Source: Leishmania infantum JPCM5
Taxonomy: Eukaryota > Euglenozoa > Kinetoplastea > Trypanosomatida > Trypanosomatidae
DNA length: 47,500 nt
Direction of reading: 5' to 3'
NCBI RefSeq assembly: GCF_000002875.2
Contig: NC_009412.2
Coordinates: 1,012,140-1,059,639 of the forward strand
Shown here piece by piece: positions 19,157 through 29,434 of this stretch (its first letter is position 1; every line of letters begins with the position of its first letter). The position numbers and the translations under genes were made by a program. A model generated the notes under the pieces. That model was not told the DNA's origin. It saw only the letters and a list, made by a program, of their open reading frames with translations, and made no database searches.

Positions 19157-21754
19157 ATGGTGGACGCAGTCTCTCGCTACGACGATGACGAGGAGGACGA
19201 CGCTCTGCCCTTCGAGGGCCTCGACAAGGCGTCGGCGCTGCAGGAGTGCCGCGTCTTCAACAAGATCCCGCTGGACGAGGAGGGGTCCATCCGGGCCATG
19301 ACGCAGGTGCTGTACCTCTTGTCTATTGGCGTGCGGCTGACCGAGGCCGAGGCGACGGACATCTTCTTTATGTCCACGAAACTCATGCAGTCGAACTACG
19401 CCAAGCTGCGGCGTCTGCAGTATATCCTGATGAAGGAACTCAGCCCCCTTGTGGAGCAGAGCTTCATCGCGTCGAACGCGCTCATGACGGATATTAAAAA
19501 GAAGGGCGACTCTGACAAGAGCAGCGCCATCCGCGCGCTATACGCCATCATGGACAGCAGCATGTACAACTCCATGGATCGCACCATCGTGGAGTGCATG
19601 ACGTCGCGCAACCCAAGCGTGGTGACAGCGGCACTAGTGACGGGCATCCACATGTCCAACACCCTGCCGGAGATGCCGCGCAAGTGGGCGACGCAGTTGA
19701 ACGAGGTGATGCGCGAGCGCTCCAAGGCGCAGTACCCGGCCGTCGCGCTGCTGCACAAGATACGCAACAACGACCGACTCTCCGTGGATCGGCTCATTGA
19801 GGATGCACAGGCCGGCCGCGTCCGCTCATCGCTCGCCGTCTGCCTCGTCATCAAGATGTGCACGGAGCTGATGCAGGACGACTTCACCAGCTCCCTTGAA
19901 ATTTACAAGTTTGTCACCTCGATGCTGCACCGCAGCGACATGATCGCCTTTGAAGCCGCCAAGTCGATTGCCTCCTTGCGCAACGTGTCCGACAAGGAGC
20001 TGACGCCGGTTGTGACGATGCTCCAGCTGTACCTGAGCTCGCAGAATCAGGTGCTCCGATTTGCCGCCGTATACTTGATCGGCCGCATCTCGACCACCCA
20101 CCCGGCCGCCGTCGCGCCGATCAACGCGGAGATCGAGGCGCTCGCGCTGGATCCGAACCGCGTCATCGCCACGCTTGCCATCACGTCCTTGCTGAAGACG
20201 GGGACGGAGAGTACCATTGGGCGAATGCTGACCCAGCTGTCCTCGGGCAGCTACATGAGTGAGCTCGGTGACCAGTTGAAGCTGACGATCGTGGACGCCA
20301 TGCGTGTGCTGAACGCGAAGTTCCCGAGCAAGTATGAGACTCTCCTAGCCTTCCTCTTCCGCGCCCTCAGCGATGAGGGCAGCAGCGCGCTGAAGCAAAG
20401 CGTGGTGGACGCGATGCTCGACATCTCCAAGTCCAACCCCAGCTCCAAGGAGGCTGTGCTCACACACCTGGCCGAGTTCATCGACGACTGCGAGTTCTCG
20501 CAGATCACGAAGCGGGTCTTGATGCACCTCGGCGAGGGTGTCCCGCACTGCTCCAACCCGCGCCACTTCGTGCGCTACGTGTACAACCACGCGACGCTGG
20601 AGAAGCCTGAAGTCCGCGCTGTCGCCGTGACGACACTGGCGAAGATCGCGGCGAGCGTGCCATCTCTGCGCCGTTCCATCGTGGCGCTTCTGAAGCGCTC
20701 CTGCAGCGACGGCGACGACGAGGTCCGCGACCGCGCCGTGCTGTACACGAAGCTGTTTCTGCAGAATGACGATACGCTTGTACGCACGTACGTGGAAAGT
20801 GTCGCGGCGGCAGTGCAGCATCAACGGCACGCGCTGCGTGAAGCGAACAAGAAGACGTCGGCGGACGGCGTTCTTGGCGGCTCCACTTCGGCGGATACCA
20901 TGGCGGCCATCGCAGCCGCACCAAACCACATGGATGCCTCCGGAATGCCGGCTCCAATGCCGGCCATCCTTCAGGGTCGTGATGCCTTGCACCACGTCAA
21001 GCAGCTTCGGGAACTGGGGGAGCCGGCGAGGAGCACGGAGCCGGTTCTCATTACGGAGGCTGACAACGAGTACGTTGTGTCTGTCATGAAGCATGTGTAC
21101 CCGGAGCACGTGGTTTTGCAGTTCAAGGTGAAGAACATGATGGACAACATGCTGTTCAAGAACGTGGTTGTGGTCACAAACACAGAGGAGCTGGAGGCGG
21201 AGCCGCTCTATGCCATTCCCATCGAGAGCATCCGCCCAGGGGAGACCCAGTACGGGTACGTGGTGCTGCAGTATGCACCGGGCAAGTTTCCGAGCGGCAC
21301 GGTGGAGCCGATGTTCCGCTTCGCCATGGCCGAGAGCGAGGACGAGGACGCCGGAGATCATGACGAGTACCCGATGGAGGGCTTTGACGTGGACGTGAGC
21401 GATTTTGTGACGCCGATAGACTTGGGCGACGGCATGGAGGACAAGTGGGCAGAGCAGGAGGGCAATGAGACGGCTGGCACTTTTGCGCTGCACTCGATGA
21501 AGAACCTGACGGAGGCAGCGCAGCAGCTGGCTGACTTCTTTGGGATGTACATCGAGGGCGGCGTGCCTGAGAAGATCACCACAACATCGCACGTGCTTAA
21601 GATGTCTGGTGTGCTGGCGGACGAGGACCGCACATTGGTGCTAGTACAGGCGAAGGTGTTCATTGCAACTGACAACCGCGTAGCACTGCACCTGGCACTG
21701 CGCGGCGGGTCGGCAGATATTCGCGAGTACTTGGCGAACGTTCTCCTGGGGTAA
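19157..21754 (+). CDS. SEC21: Coatomer subunit gamma (gamma-COP)
   Basis: Gamma-COP is the large adaptin-like subunit of the COPI coat, which forms Golgi-to-ER and intra-Golgi vesicles with ARF. The protein is 865 residues, the usual length (~870). Residues 1-~550 are the adaptin-type helical trunk; the start has the family block RVFNKIPLDEEGSIRAMTQV, then ATDIFFMSTKLMQS. Residues ~550-620 are a linker. The C-terminal appendage begins near 630 (EHVVLQFKVKN) and closes with NLTEAAQQLADFFGMYI and a beta-rich end (RVALHLALRGGSADIREYL). An acidic insertion with ESEDEDAGDHDEY lies within the appendage. The start at 19157 gives the short acidic N-terminus (DDDEEDD) seen in kinetoplastid-type proteins. 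No frame breaks are seen. Confidence 0.97.
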   Translation: MVDAVSRYDDDEEDDALPFEGLDKASALQECRVFNKIPLDEEGSIRAMTQVLYLLSIGVRLTEAEATDIFFMSTKLMQSNYAKLRRLQYILMKELSPLVEQSFIASNALMTDIKKKGDSDKSSAIRALYAIMDSSMYNSMDRTIVECMTSRNPSVVTAALVTGIHMSNTLPEMPRKWATQLNEVMRERSKAQYPAVALLHKIRNNDRLSVDRLIEDAQAGRVRSSLAVCLVIKMCTELMQDDFTSSLEIYKFVTSMLHRSDMIAFEAAKSIASLRNVSDKELTPVVTMLQLYLSSQNQVLRFAAVYLIGRISTTHPAAVAPINAEIEALALDPNRVIATLAITSLLKTGTESTIGRMLTQLSSGSYMSELGDQLKLTIVDAMRVLNAKFPSKYETLLAFLFRALSDEGSSALKQSVVDAMLDISKSNPSSKEAVLTHLAEFIDDCEFSQITKRVLMHLGEGVPHCSNPRHFVRYVYNHATLEKPEVRAVAVTTLAKIAASVPSLRRSIVALLKRSCSDGDDEVRDRAVLYTKLFLQNDDTLVRTYVESVAAAVQHQRHALREANKKTSADGVLGGSTSADTMAAIAAAPNHMDASGMPAPMPAILQGRDALHHVKQLRELGEPARSTEPVLITEADNEYVVSVMKHVYPEHVVLQFKVKNMMDNMLFKNVVVVTNTEELEAEPLYAIPIESIRPGETQYGYVVLQYAPGKFPSGTVEPMFRFAMAESEDEDAGDHDEYPMEGFDVDVSDFVTPIDLGDGMEDKWAEQEGNETAGTFALHSMKNLTEAAQQLADFFGMYIEGGVPEKITTTSHVLKMSGVLADEDRTLVLVQAKVFIATDNRVALHLALRGGSADIREYLANVLLG

Positions 21755-23904
21755 GTTTGATCGTGGATGAAGAGGGAGTGGGGCAGATCATGTGCGCTCA
21801 CTCGTCCCCACGCCTTGCTGCACTCCCCCTTCCTCTTTCTCTGTTTTTTTGTTTTGCCATTAACCCCACTTCAGTTCTTCCGCGATGTGCATCACCACAC
21901 CCTCCACGACTCAGTTCTTTCTCTCGTTCTCTGCGTGTGCGCCTGTGGGCTGTTGCCAGCGGACGCGTCTCCTCCTTCTGTAGCCCTCCCTTTCTCCCTC
22001 TTTCTCGTGTCGTTGCCTTTCCTCCTCTCGCCGTTTTCTGTCCATTTATTCTTTGATGCTGGCGTGCGCTTGCTTTTCTTCTGGTCTGTTTTTCGCTCCT
22101 TCGCATGGCCGATGTTGTCCCTGGTGATGTCGCGCGGTGCTCCCTCTTCGCCTCCCTCACCCACATCCTTTGTGCAGCCGTTGTGGTCACCACATCCGTG
22201 ATAGCGTTGGTTCTCCTGCCTGACAAATAACCCTACCATGCGGCATGCGCCCCATTTCCACCCCCACTTCTGCTTTCTGTTTCGCATACCGCCCCCCCCC
22301 CGTCCACACGTGGGTGTGTCTGCGGCCACATAGTCTTTGCTGAGACCCCGCTCTCGACCACCCACGAAAAAAGAACGGGGGTGCTCCAGCGGGGGTGAGG
22401 AGTGGTAGGTGGCGGTGCCGGTGAGACCCAACGGCATTATCAGGAGGGTAGGAGAGGATGGGTCTGATGCTGTGGTCTGAGTTGGACGTGGCACAGCTCT
22501 GCCGATGAATACTAGCGAGAGGAGGGGAGAGAGGGCTGTGGAGGGAGGGGAGGGGGAGGAGGTGTCCCCATCCCCTCCCCCTTTCTGCGCTGTCTGTTTC
22601 TCTTGTGCGCCTGGCCATATTTTTGTCTGAGTTTCCCCTCTCGCCGTATCTCGTCTCGCGCGTCAGACTCCTCCCTCGGCGCGTGCATGCCCTTCCGTTG
22701 TTGTTTTTTTTTTTGGTTCGACTACCTGAAGTGGGAAATAGGGAGGTAGAGAGTGCAGCGGTGCCTTCCGTCGCCGGCATCCTTTCTCTCTCTTGCTGCT
22801 CGAGTATGCCCGAGTGTGCACGCGCGTGCGTGCTTAGGCGGCGGTTGTGGTTATATCTATGCCAGGGTGCGCTGGTGCTGCGAGCGCGTGTGAGTGTGTG
22901 TGCGTGTGTTGAACCTGGTGCTGCGCATGAGGTGTATGCTCGTGCCCTTTCGTTTTTTGTTTTCGTCGGGAGGAAGAGAGGGGACCAAGTGCGGACTGCG
23001 CATGCTCTCGCAGGATGATGATGCCGGTGTCTGGCTGTCTCGGAACAACCCCCCTCCGAAAAAAAAGCAGAAGAACAGTCGACACACACGAAAGGAAACC
23101 GATCATAGTGTTACGATTGAAAGGGTGGGTGGGTGGGGAAACGGACAGGAGGAGTGGGGCGGTTTACAGCACCGTCGTGAATGGCGGCGATGAGGTGTTT
23201 GGATGCATGTAAGTGGGCTCATGCGAGATGCGCACACGCAGGTGCGTTTGATCACGACACTCACCCTTTCAGCGCCAATTGCGAGAGATGCGTAAAGGAC
23301 GCACACACATGCGCGAGCACTGCCACTCCGCCTTCTCGTGTTGCAGCTTACAAGAAGCCTTGGCCTCGCCGTCTACCTCGTGGCCACAAACCCTTTCTTC
23401 TCCCATGCGCGAATCTCCGTCTCCACGCCATACCACTCTGCGATAGAGATCAACTCCGCCACGCATGACACCGTTCCTCTCTTTTGCATACATACCTTCC
23501 TGACTGCACTCTCCGCCCTTTTCTCCCCCTCTGTACAAGTTATGTAGCTTTCCACCTCGGAAACCAGCACGTATAGACGCACAGGCACACGCGCGCACTT
23601 CCACAGCGATATCTTCGACACTCATGTCGCCACGGAGACACCAGCAGCAGTGCCGCCCCCCCCCTCACACATCCTCTTGCGTTCTGCTTGCTTTTCTCAT
23701 AGATCTATAGAGGCGCGCGTCGACTCTGCCGTCAGAACAAACGCGCGCACACTTGCGAAGGTAGGTAGGCGTGCACACCCCTGCGCTCTGCGCCTCGACG
23801 CCCTGGTAGGCTGCAAGCGAGAGCGCAAGCCTTCTGCGACTTGATGAGTCGTTCACGGCATCCCTCGCTACCCTCGTCGTTACCCGCTCCCTCGCCCTGC
23901 AGGT
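21755..23904 (+). other. Long spacer after gamma-COP
   Basis: About 2.15 kb with no supported gene. Contents include C/T-rich stretches (21820-22190), a run of 10 C (22292-22301), purine-rich sequence (22510-22565), a run of 11 T (22704-22714) and an A-rich patch near 23060-23095. Open frames on both strands here have no family features. Confidence 0.55.
23860..23902 (+). promoter_or_regulatory. Possible trans-splice acceptor touching the start codon at 23905
   Basis: A C/T-rich tract (CCCGCTCCCTCGCCCTGCAG) ends in AG at 23901-23902, only two bases before the ATG at 23905. An earlier AG at 23845-23846 would leave a normal leader. An AG further upstream would place an out-of-frame ATG (23841) before the start. 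Confidence 0.35.
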
Positions 23905-25326
23905 ATGCCGCGGCCTCGCGGCGGAAGCGGGTCGTATCCGCTGCCGGCGCCACAGCGCGATGCCTCTCCACCACCGGCGCTGCCGCTTTGTGCGGCTCAG
24001 GCCCCGCGCAGCACGCCATGGCGCGTCTTCGGCGCCGAGATCACCAACCATATTCCTACCCCTCCACCGCCGCAAATGCCGTCGCCGCCGACAGCAGCTG
24101 CACCGTTGGGTGTGGCGACAGCAACTCTGTGCGGTGTGGCTGTCGATGCGCCCCCGAGCCACGCTACTCGTGCGCCAACGTCATCGTCCAGCTGGCTGGC
24201 AGCTGACCCTTGTCGTCGTCTCCGCAGTAGTGGCGACGACGTCGAGTGCATCCCCTCTTACGAGACGCTACTTGGCGCCATTCGTGGCGCACGCATGCCA
24301 CAAGGACCGCCTCCGCTGGAAGGTGCCCGCCCGTGCTCGCGCTCATCCAGCAGCAGCGACGCCAGTCTCAGCAAACTTTTCCCTCCGTGGACAGCAGGGG
24401 GCGAGGGACGGCAGTCGTGCCTTGAGCCCACCTGCGGCGGCGCGGGCTTCCAAACAGAGGCCTCGACGCCGCCTGCGTCGAATGCGAAGCGGCGGTTCAG
24501 AGACGTCGAAACCGAGGACGGAGGCAGCCGAGCTGGCCCCGATTCTTCATGGCCGCGGGCGAAGCACCAGCGTGGGGAGGAAGCCGCTGTTGGCAGCCTC
24601 ACCGGTGCCCACCCGGCCCCTCCTATGCAAGAGGGGGGCATGCGCGACCCAAGCGGTGCGGACAGCATCTGCGGTGGCGGCGACGTGGATGTCCGACCCA
24701 CTCTTCATACGCTCTCCTCCGAGGACGACGGAGACCCTTGGAGCGCGCGCGGCGGCGTTTGCGGCTTCTTAACCCCGCTGTCGACGAAGCTGTTGTGCCT
24801 GCCTCCCGTGGCGTTGATGCCGCTGCCGCCATCACAGCATCTTCACGCGCGCGCGTGCCGTCCAGCAAGTTTGCTTGATAGAGAGCATGCTGTACCGGCT
24901 TGGCAGGTGCTGGCCTCGGCGTCAACAGCGGCTGAGGAGGAGCAGAGGGAGGGGGTTGGCCGTGTTGCGTCGACATCCAGCAACACGACTCTGTATACCC
25001 CTGCCCGAGGCAACGTGCACCTCCGCAGTGCCGTTGACGACGCCATCGTCTATTCGCCACTGACGCTGGATGACATCAGTCCCATTTTGTGTCTCTCCGA
25101 GGAACGGCTTGCGCACCGTCGGATGCGCGTGGTGGAGTGCGACCGGCGCCCATCAGCCGAAGTGGACGACGAGGAGCACTGGGCGGACGAAGCGTTTGCT
25201 GCAACATCGCCGTCTACTCCACCTCGTCCATTTCGTGCGCTGACACCCGCCGAGANGACAGGAGCGAAGGGCGCTGTTACAGCATCCGTCGAAGCATTGA
25301 TGCGTATGCTCGGCAGTGGATGCTGA
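23905..25326 (+). CDS. Unrecognised Pro/Ser/Ala-rich protein
   Basis: The protein is 473 residues and matches no family I know. It is mostly disordered: a Pro-rich N-terminus (PTPPPPQMPSPP), Ser runs (SRSSSSSD), a basic patch (NAKRRFRDVETED) near 200 and scattered acidic patches. The best candidate for a conserved part is the C-terminal ~110 residues (TLDDISPILCLSEERLAHRRMR). Codons are GC-rich at the third position, as in the neighbours. Base 25256 is N, making residue 451 Lys, Thr, Arg or Met; none of the four possible codons is a stop, but a miscounted base there could shift the last 22 residues. The start is the first in-frame ATG and lies unusually close to an AG; the next in-frame Met is near residue 58. 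Confidence 0.65.
   Translation: MPRPRGGSGSYPLPAPQRDASPPPALPLCAAQAPRSTPWRVFGAEITNHIPTPPPPQMPSPPTAAAPLGVATATLCGVAVDAPPSHATRAPTSSSSWLAADPCRRLRSSGDDVECIPSYETLLGAIRGARMPQGPPPLEGARPCSRSSSSSDASLSKLFPPWTAGGEGRQSCLEPTCGGAGFQTEASTPPASNAKRRFRDVETEDGGSRAGPDSSWPRAKHQRGEEAAVGSLTGAHPAPPMQEGGMRDPSGADSICGGGDVDVRPTLHTLSSEDDGDPWSARGGVCGFLTPLSTKLLCLPPVALMPLPPSQHLHARACRPASLLDREHAVPAWQVLASASTAAEEEQREGVGRVASTSSNTTLYTPARGNVHLRSAVDDAIVYSPLTLDDISPILCLSEERLAHRRMRVVECDRRPSAEVDDEEHWADEAFAATSPSTPPRPFRALTPAEXTGAKGAVTASVEALMRMLGSGC
25256..25256. other. Ambiguous base (N)
   Basis: This is the only non-ACGT character I noticed. It sits in the second position of an ANG codon within the gene at 23905-25326. Confidence 0.98.
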
Positions 25327-26731
25327 CGCAGAGGCGAGTTGCAGGAGCTGCGTGTGCGTGTGCTGCTGATGCGCTGAGAGCTGTCCCATAAGCCCGGCCA
25401 AGAAACGAAAAGAAAGGTGGCGCCCCATATCGCGGCGCGCCACTACTGCTTGACCCCCACTCCCTCGTTCGTCCTTTGGCATCACAAACGTTAGTGGTGC
25501 CCAGGCTCGTATCTCTGGTGCACGTATGTGTATGTGAGGGTGGGGGAGGGGCGAAGAGCTGTGAAGGTGGACAGTCGCCATTCTACTGCTCCCCTCCTCC
25601 ACCTTTCCTTGCCCGCCCCTCGCCACTGCGTGCTTCGGTGGCACGGGCTCGGTGAAGATACCCTCTTTCTCTGCTGTCGTGTCTTCGATGCTGAAGAACT
25701 ACCGCTTCACCGCCAAGTGTCGGCACCCACATGCAAACATAGGGAGCCAAAGAGTCGCCAGTGCCGTTGTACGCGCAGTCTTCTGTAGGCCTGCCTGGCT
25801 TCTCTGCTGTGTCTCTCTCCTGTTCTCCCAAGGGGGGGGGGAGTGTGTCTGTACGCATACTGCGGAGCTTGACCCATCGGTGCATCTCCTCCGCCATTCA
25901 CCACACGCATCCCCCACCAAATCCATGAGCTCACACATGTATCCGCGTACGCGTGTAGCTCCTTCTGCTCTCTCTCTCGCCGACAACTTCTCGCCTTCAC
26001 GCGTTGCCCTCTCTGTTTCTCCGCTCTTGATATATGTGCTGCGTTGAAGGGACGTCGCCTCGGTGACGTCTTTCCGCGAATCGAACCGTGCGTGTTTGGC
26101 AGGTATCGTGAGGGCAAGAGCCCACCGAGAGCGGGAGAGTCACTGCAGCGGGGAGTGCCTGGGATCGTGCGTGTGTGCTCGCATTCGTGATTCACATACA
26201 TCGGTACGCGTTTCAACCGTTCGCCGTCTCTACTCCGACAAGGACGAGCACTCCCCCCCCCAACACCACCACCACGGCGCCCTCTTCTCTCCCTTTTCCT
26301 CCACAGTCGCACTCCGTACACCCCGCATGCACGACGTACTCCCAACACCAACTACCGCAGCCCAACGCATCTGTCTGCCCTTCCCTCCACGGCGACCTTT
26401 GCTGCCTACGTGGCGACATAACGACACAGCATAGAGAAGGAGCAAGAGAGGCTCCTTCAAGGCATACAGAACCTTCATAGACTCACAGGCATATCTTCAC
26501 CCCCACACACCCAATCCTTTTGTCGTCTCCCACCACCACCACCACCCTTCGAGTGCTTCGCATTTTCGTTTGAGGAGGGGAAGGGGAGGAGAAACGTTTT
26601 CTTATCGACGGCAGCCGCTGCTGCTGCTGCACCTTTTCGCCTTCCCTCTTTCGCATCGCCTCACGCGTCTTTCATTTCTATCATCTCTGCTCAGGGTGGC
26701 ATCAGCGTGGGCTACGAGCGCTAGCAGCAAC
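25327..26731 (+). other. Spacer between the unrecognised gene and the MoaC-like gene
   Basis: About 1.4 kb without a supported gene. It contains a run of 10 G (25832-25841), a short near-palindrome around GACGTC (26051-26070) and CCACCACC triplets (about 26530-26546). Confidence 0.55.
26655..26694 (+). promoter_or_regulatory. Predicted trans-splice acceptor region of the MoaC-like gene
   Basis: A T/C-rich tract (GTCTTTCATTTCTATCATCT) runs into CTGCTCAG, with AG at 26693-26694. The first ATG after it is 26732. Confidence 0.5.
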
Positions 26732-29434
26732 ATGCTCCATCGCTGCCTGCTGCAACTGGTTAAGGCGAAGGGCTCGACACCGCGCCGACACGTGCTGCGG
26801 CGTCCGCTGCGCAGGTCTGGCAGCAGCGGAAGCGGCGCTGCAGGCTCCGCTCGTCGCAGCAGCGCACAAGCCAAGGCTTCCGGGCTCTCTGGCTCATCGT
26901 CCGCTGGCAGCGGCAAAGGCGGCGGTGGCGGGCGGGGCCCACACAGGGGCAGCAGCACCTCCACCGACGCTAAAGTAGCGGCCGCCGCAGAAGCCGACAA
27001 GGGCGGCGCTGCCTTGCCTCTGGCCACAGATGGTGGATTCAACGGCGCATCTTCGGACACCACTGCCTCATCCTCCGCCTCCGCTCGCCGCCCTCTCTAT
27101 CGCCTCGCCACAGCTGTTGCCACTGTTGTCGTGCCTCCCACCACCAATGTGTACCTGCAAGGCATGAAGCACCTCTTGACTCCTGCCACACCGCCACCGT
27201 CCGCCGCTTTCGGCGGGGGCGGGCCGGCGATGCCGTCTGTCTCCATCGTGGAGGAGTACTACACTAGCAAGAAGGGTCCCTTGTTCGCCACCGCCGTGGT
27301 GGCCGGCACCAACGCCGTTAAGCAGGTGAGCTCGCTCGTCCCCTTTTGCTATCCGACGCCGATCCAGCGCTGCTCTTTCACCTTCCGTCGTCGCCAGGTT
27401 CTCCAACCGCCGCGACCGGCGCAGATGCCACATCGGGTGGTGCTGCGTCGCCGAACCTCGGAGCCGGGCCCGCAGCAGAGCCGGCCCGAATACAGCGTCC
27501 TCTACTGCTTCTGCACCGTCGCCACGGAGAACAAAGGAGGGGTGGAGATGGAGGCACTGACGGGGGCTATGATGGCCAGCGTCACCCTCTACGACATGTT
27601 GAAGGGCCTGCCAGGAGCACAGGAGGATGGCTTGAGCCTGGGGGAGGCCTTCGTACTTGCCAAGCGTGGCGGCCGCAATGACTTCACCAAGCTGCTGATG
27701 TCCGAGCCTGAGCGCCCGCTCGTGGAGAGTGGTCTGTGCTCTGGAGGAGCGGAAATGCACGCCCTCCCGCCGATCAGCGGCGCTGTGAATGGGGGTGGCG
27801 TACAGCTACCTACAGGCGCCACGCACGCATCGCCGTCTGCCGCGACTGGTACCGACACTTCGAGGGCAACAACGCTGGACGCCAATGGACATGCCTCGGC
27901 AAATGCGGAGCAAGCGCGAGTGGAGGGCCAGGGGGCGTCTGAAGAGGTGGCTGAAGAGAAGGACCACCACTCGGCAGCGAAGCGTGTGATACGCCGCCCA
28001 GCGCCTGCGGCAGCAACCGCTCATGATGTCGTCGATGGCTCTGCTGCCCCTGGCGATGCTGACGCGTGGTGGCGCTCCTCAAAGCATGAGAAGAGGTTGC
28101 AAGAGCTCTACCCGCGTCGCAAGTACGGTGACAATGCACGCCTCGTTCCACCGAGCCCCACGCCAATGACCCCAGTCAGCCCTGTAACGAGGGCACGCAC
28201 GCGCACGGGCCCTTCGGCGTCCTCAGACAGCGGCGCTGAGGTGGCTGCGGCACCTGCTGCTGTTTTGGCTGCGCGGCCGAAGCTGGCGTCCAGGGCGAGT
28301 ATGATCCGCGATGGACAAGCCTCCGCAGCAGGCAAGGGGCCAGCCGCAACGGCCGCGCTGCCCAAAGCCGCTCGCAGGCCTGAGCCTACAGGCATCATCG
28401 ATGAGGCAGATGAGGCCGACGAGGAGGACGACGTGGTAGAGCACCGCCGGTCACTGAATCGTAGCCGGCTGGCCAAGAAGTCTGCACGGGCAGCTGCCTC
28501 CGCAGTCGAGGCCGACGATGAGGACGATGATAAGCTGGAAGCCGCAGCTGCAGAGGAGGAGGAGGCTGACGAAGAGGCGACGACGACTACAGCCACTGCA
28601 GTCGATGAGGCCGACGAAGAGGAAGGGACCGCGATGACGGCAGCCGCCAAAAAGCGCAGGCGCAGCACGGCGGTCACGGCGGCGCCCAAGAGCCATGCCA
28701 CCACTATCGCCGCCAAGTCGTCGTTCTCTGGAAAACGCACCCAGACAGGGCACAAGGGCTACCTCGCAGCGGTGGACGATGAGGCTGCAACCGCTGAAGA
28801 GGACGAGGACGTCGCAGAGGACGACGAAGGTGCGGACGAGGAGGCGCGCATGCCGGTCAAGGGCGGTGCAGCGGCAGCTACACGCAAAACACATGCCCAC
28901 GGCGGCGTGACAGGAAGGCGGACGGGCAAGGGCGCTATCGAGCTCCCTTCACGCACCTTTGGAGCCAGCGGCCGCAAGCAGCGCGCGGGGCGCGTTACAC
29001 CTAGAAAAGGTCGAGCGTCAGCAGAGCCGGACGACTATCATGACGACGGGGACATGAGCGCCCTTGAGGAGAGAGAAGACGGCATCGAGGAGGGCGACAC
29101 TGCAGCAGGGGGCGAGGACGACAATGCCGTATCTGCTGCTGTTGAAAGGCGGCGTGGCAAAGCAGCAGTGAAGCAGATCCGCCCAGCCGCGCCGAAGAAG
29201 GGCGGAGCCATGCGGCCTGTCCGGCACGACTCCTGGGATGTGGGTTTCAGTCGGCGGAGCCGCCACGACACCGGCGACGGCGACGAAAGGCACGAAGACG
29301 CAGTGGAGGATGAGGAGGCGGCAGAGACTATCGATGAGGACGGCGAAGAGGACGAGGTGGAGGACGTGGCACCACCGCCGCCGCGCAAGAAACTGAAGAA
29401 GCCGCTGAAGCGTGCAGCACTGAAGAGGCGGTAG
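26732..29434 (+). CDS. MoaC-like domain protein with a long acidic C-terminal tail
   Basis: The protein is 900 residues. The N-terminus (MLHRCLLQLVKAKGSTPRR) is basic and lacks acids, like a mitochondrial targeting peptide. After a Gly/Ser linker, residues ~170-325 match MoaC (cyclic pyranopterin monophosphate synthase, molybdenum cofactor pathway): KKGPLFATAVVAGTNAVK, SSLVPFCYPTPI, GGVEMEALTGAMMASVTLYDM and LAKRGGRNDF. By E. coli numbering from memory, Lys51 (K181), Glu112/114 (E272/E274), Asp128 (D288) and Lys131 (K291) are kept, but the CHP histidine 77 is Tyr207 and the usual HMVDVS start is missing. Residues ~330-900 are disordered and alternate acidic runs (DEADEADEEDD) with basic patches (KKRRRS, KKLKKPLKR). 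No MoaA or other cofactor gene is adjacent. Fold is confident; catalytic function is doubtful. The frame is open back to 26570, but 26732 is the first ATG. Confidence 0.85.
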   Translation: MLHRCLLQLVKAKGSTPRRHVLRRPLRRSGSSGSGAAGSARRSSAQAKASGLSGSSSAGSGKGGGGGRGPHRGSSTSTDAKVAAAAEADKGGAALPLATDGGFNGASSDTTASSSASARRPLYRLATAVATVVVPPTTNVYLQGMKHLLTPATPPPSAAFGGGGPAMPSVSIVEEYYTSKKGPLFATAVVAGTNAVKQVSSLVPFCYPTPIQRCSFTFRRRQVLQPPRPAQMPHRVVLRRRTSEPGPQQSRPEYSVLYCFCTVATENKGGVEMEALTGAMMASVTLYDMLKGLPGAQEDGLSLGEAFVLAKRGGRNDFTKLLMSEPERPLVESGLCSGGAEMHALPPISGAVNGGGVQLPTGATHASPSAATGTDTSRATTLDANGHASANAEQARVEGQGASEEVAEEKDHHSAAKRVIRRPAPAAATAHDVVDGSAAPGDADAWWRSSKHEKRLQELYPRRKYGDNARLVPPSPTPMTPVSPVTRARTRTGPSASSDSGAEVAAAPAAVLAARPKLASRASMIRDGQASAAGKGPAATAALPKAARRPEPTGIIDEADEADEEDDVVEHRRSLNRSRLAKKSARAAASAVEADDEDDDKLEAAAAEEEEADEEATTTTATAVDEADEEEGTAMTAAAKKRRRSTAVTAAPKSHATTIAAKSSFSGKRTQTGHKGYLAAVDDEAATAEEDEDVAEDDEGADEEARMPVKGGAAAATRKTHAHGGVTGRRTGKGAIELPSRTFGASGRKQRAGRVTPRKGRASAEPDDYHDDGDMSALEEREDGIEEGDTAAGGEDDNAVSAAVERRRGKAAVKQIRPAAPKKGGAMRPVRHDSWDVGFSRRSRHDTGDGDERHEDAVEDEEAAETIDEDGEEDEVEDVAPPPPRKKLKKPLKRAALKRR

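Noticed and set aside
22713..22726. B-box-like GGTTCGACTACC
   Set aside because: The flanking bases do not form a T-stem, and there is no A-box.
26076..26092. B-box-like GGTTCGATTC on the minus strand
   Set aside because: The flanks are not complementary and no tRNA structure surrounds it.
26570..26731. N-terminal extension of the MoaC-like protein
   Set aside because: No ATG, and it contains the acceptor; the hydrophobic residues come from the T/C tract.
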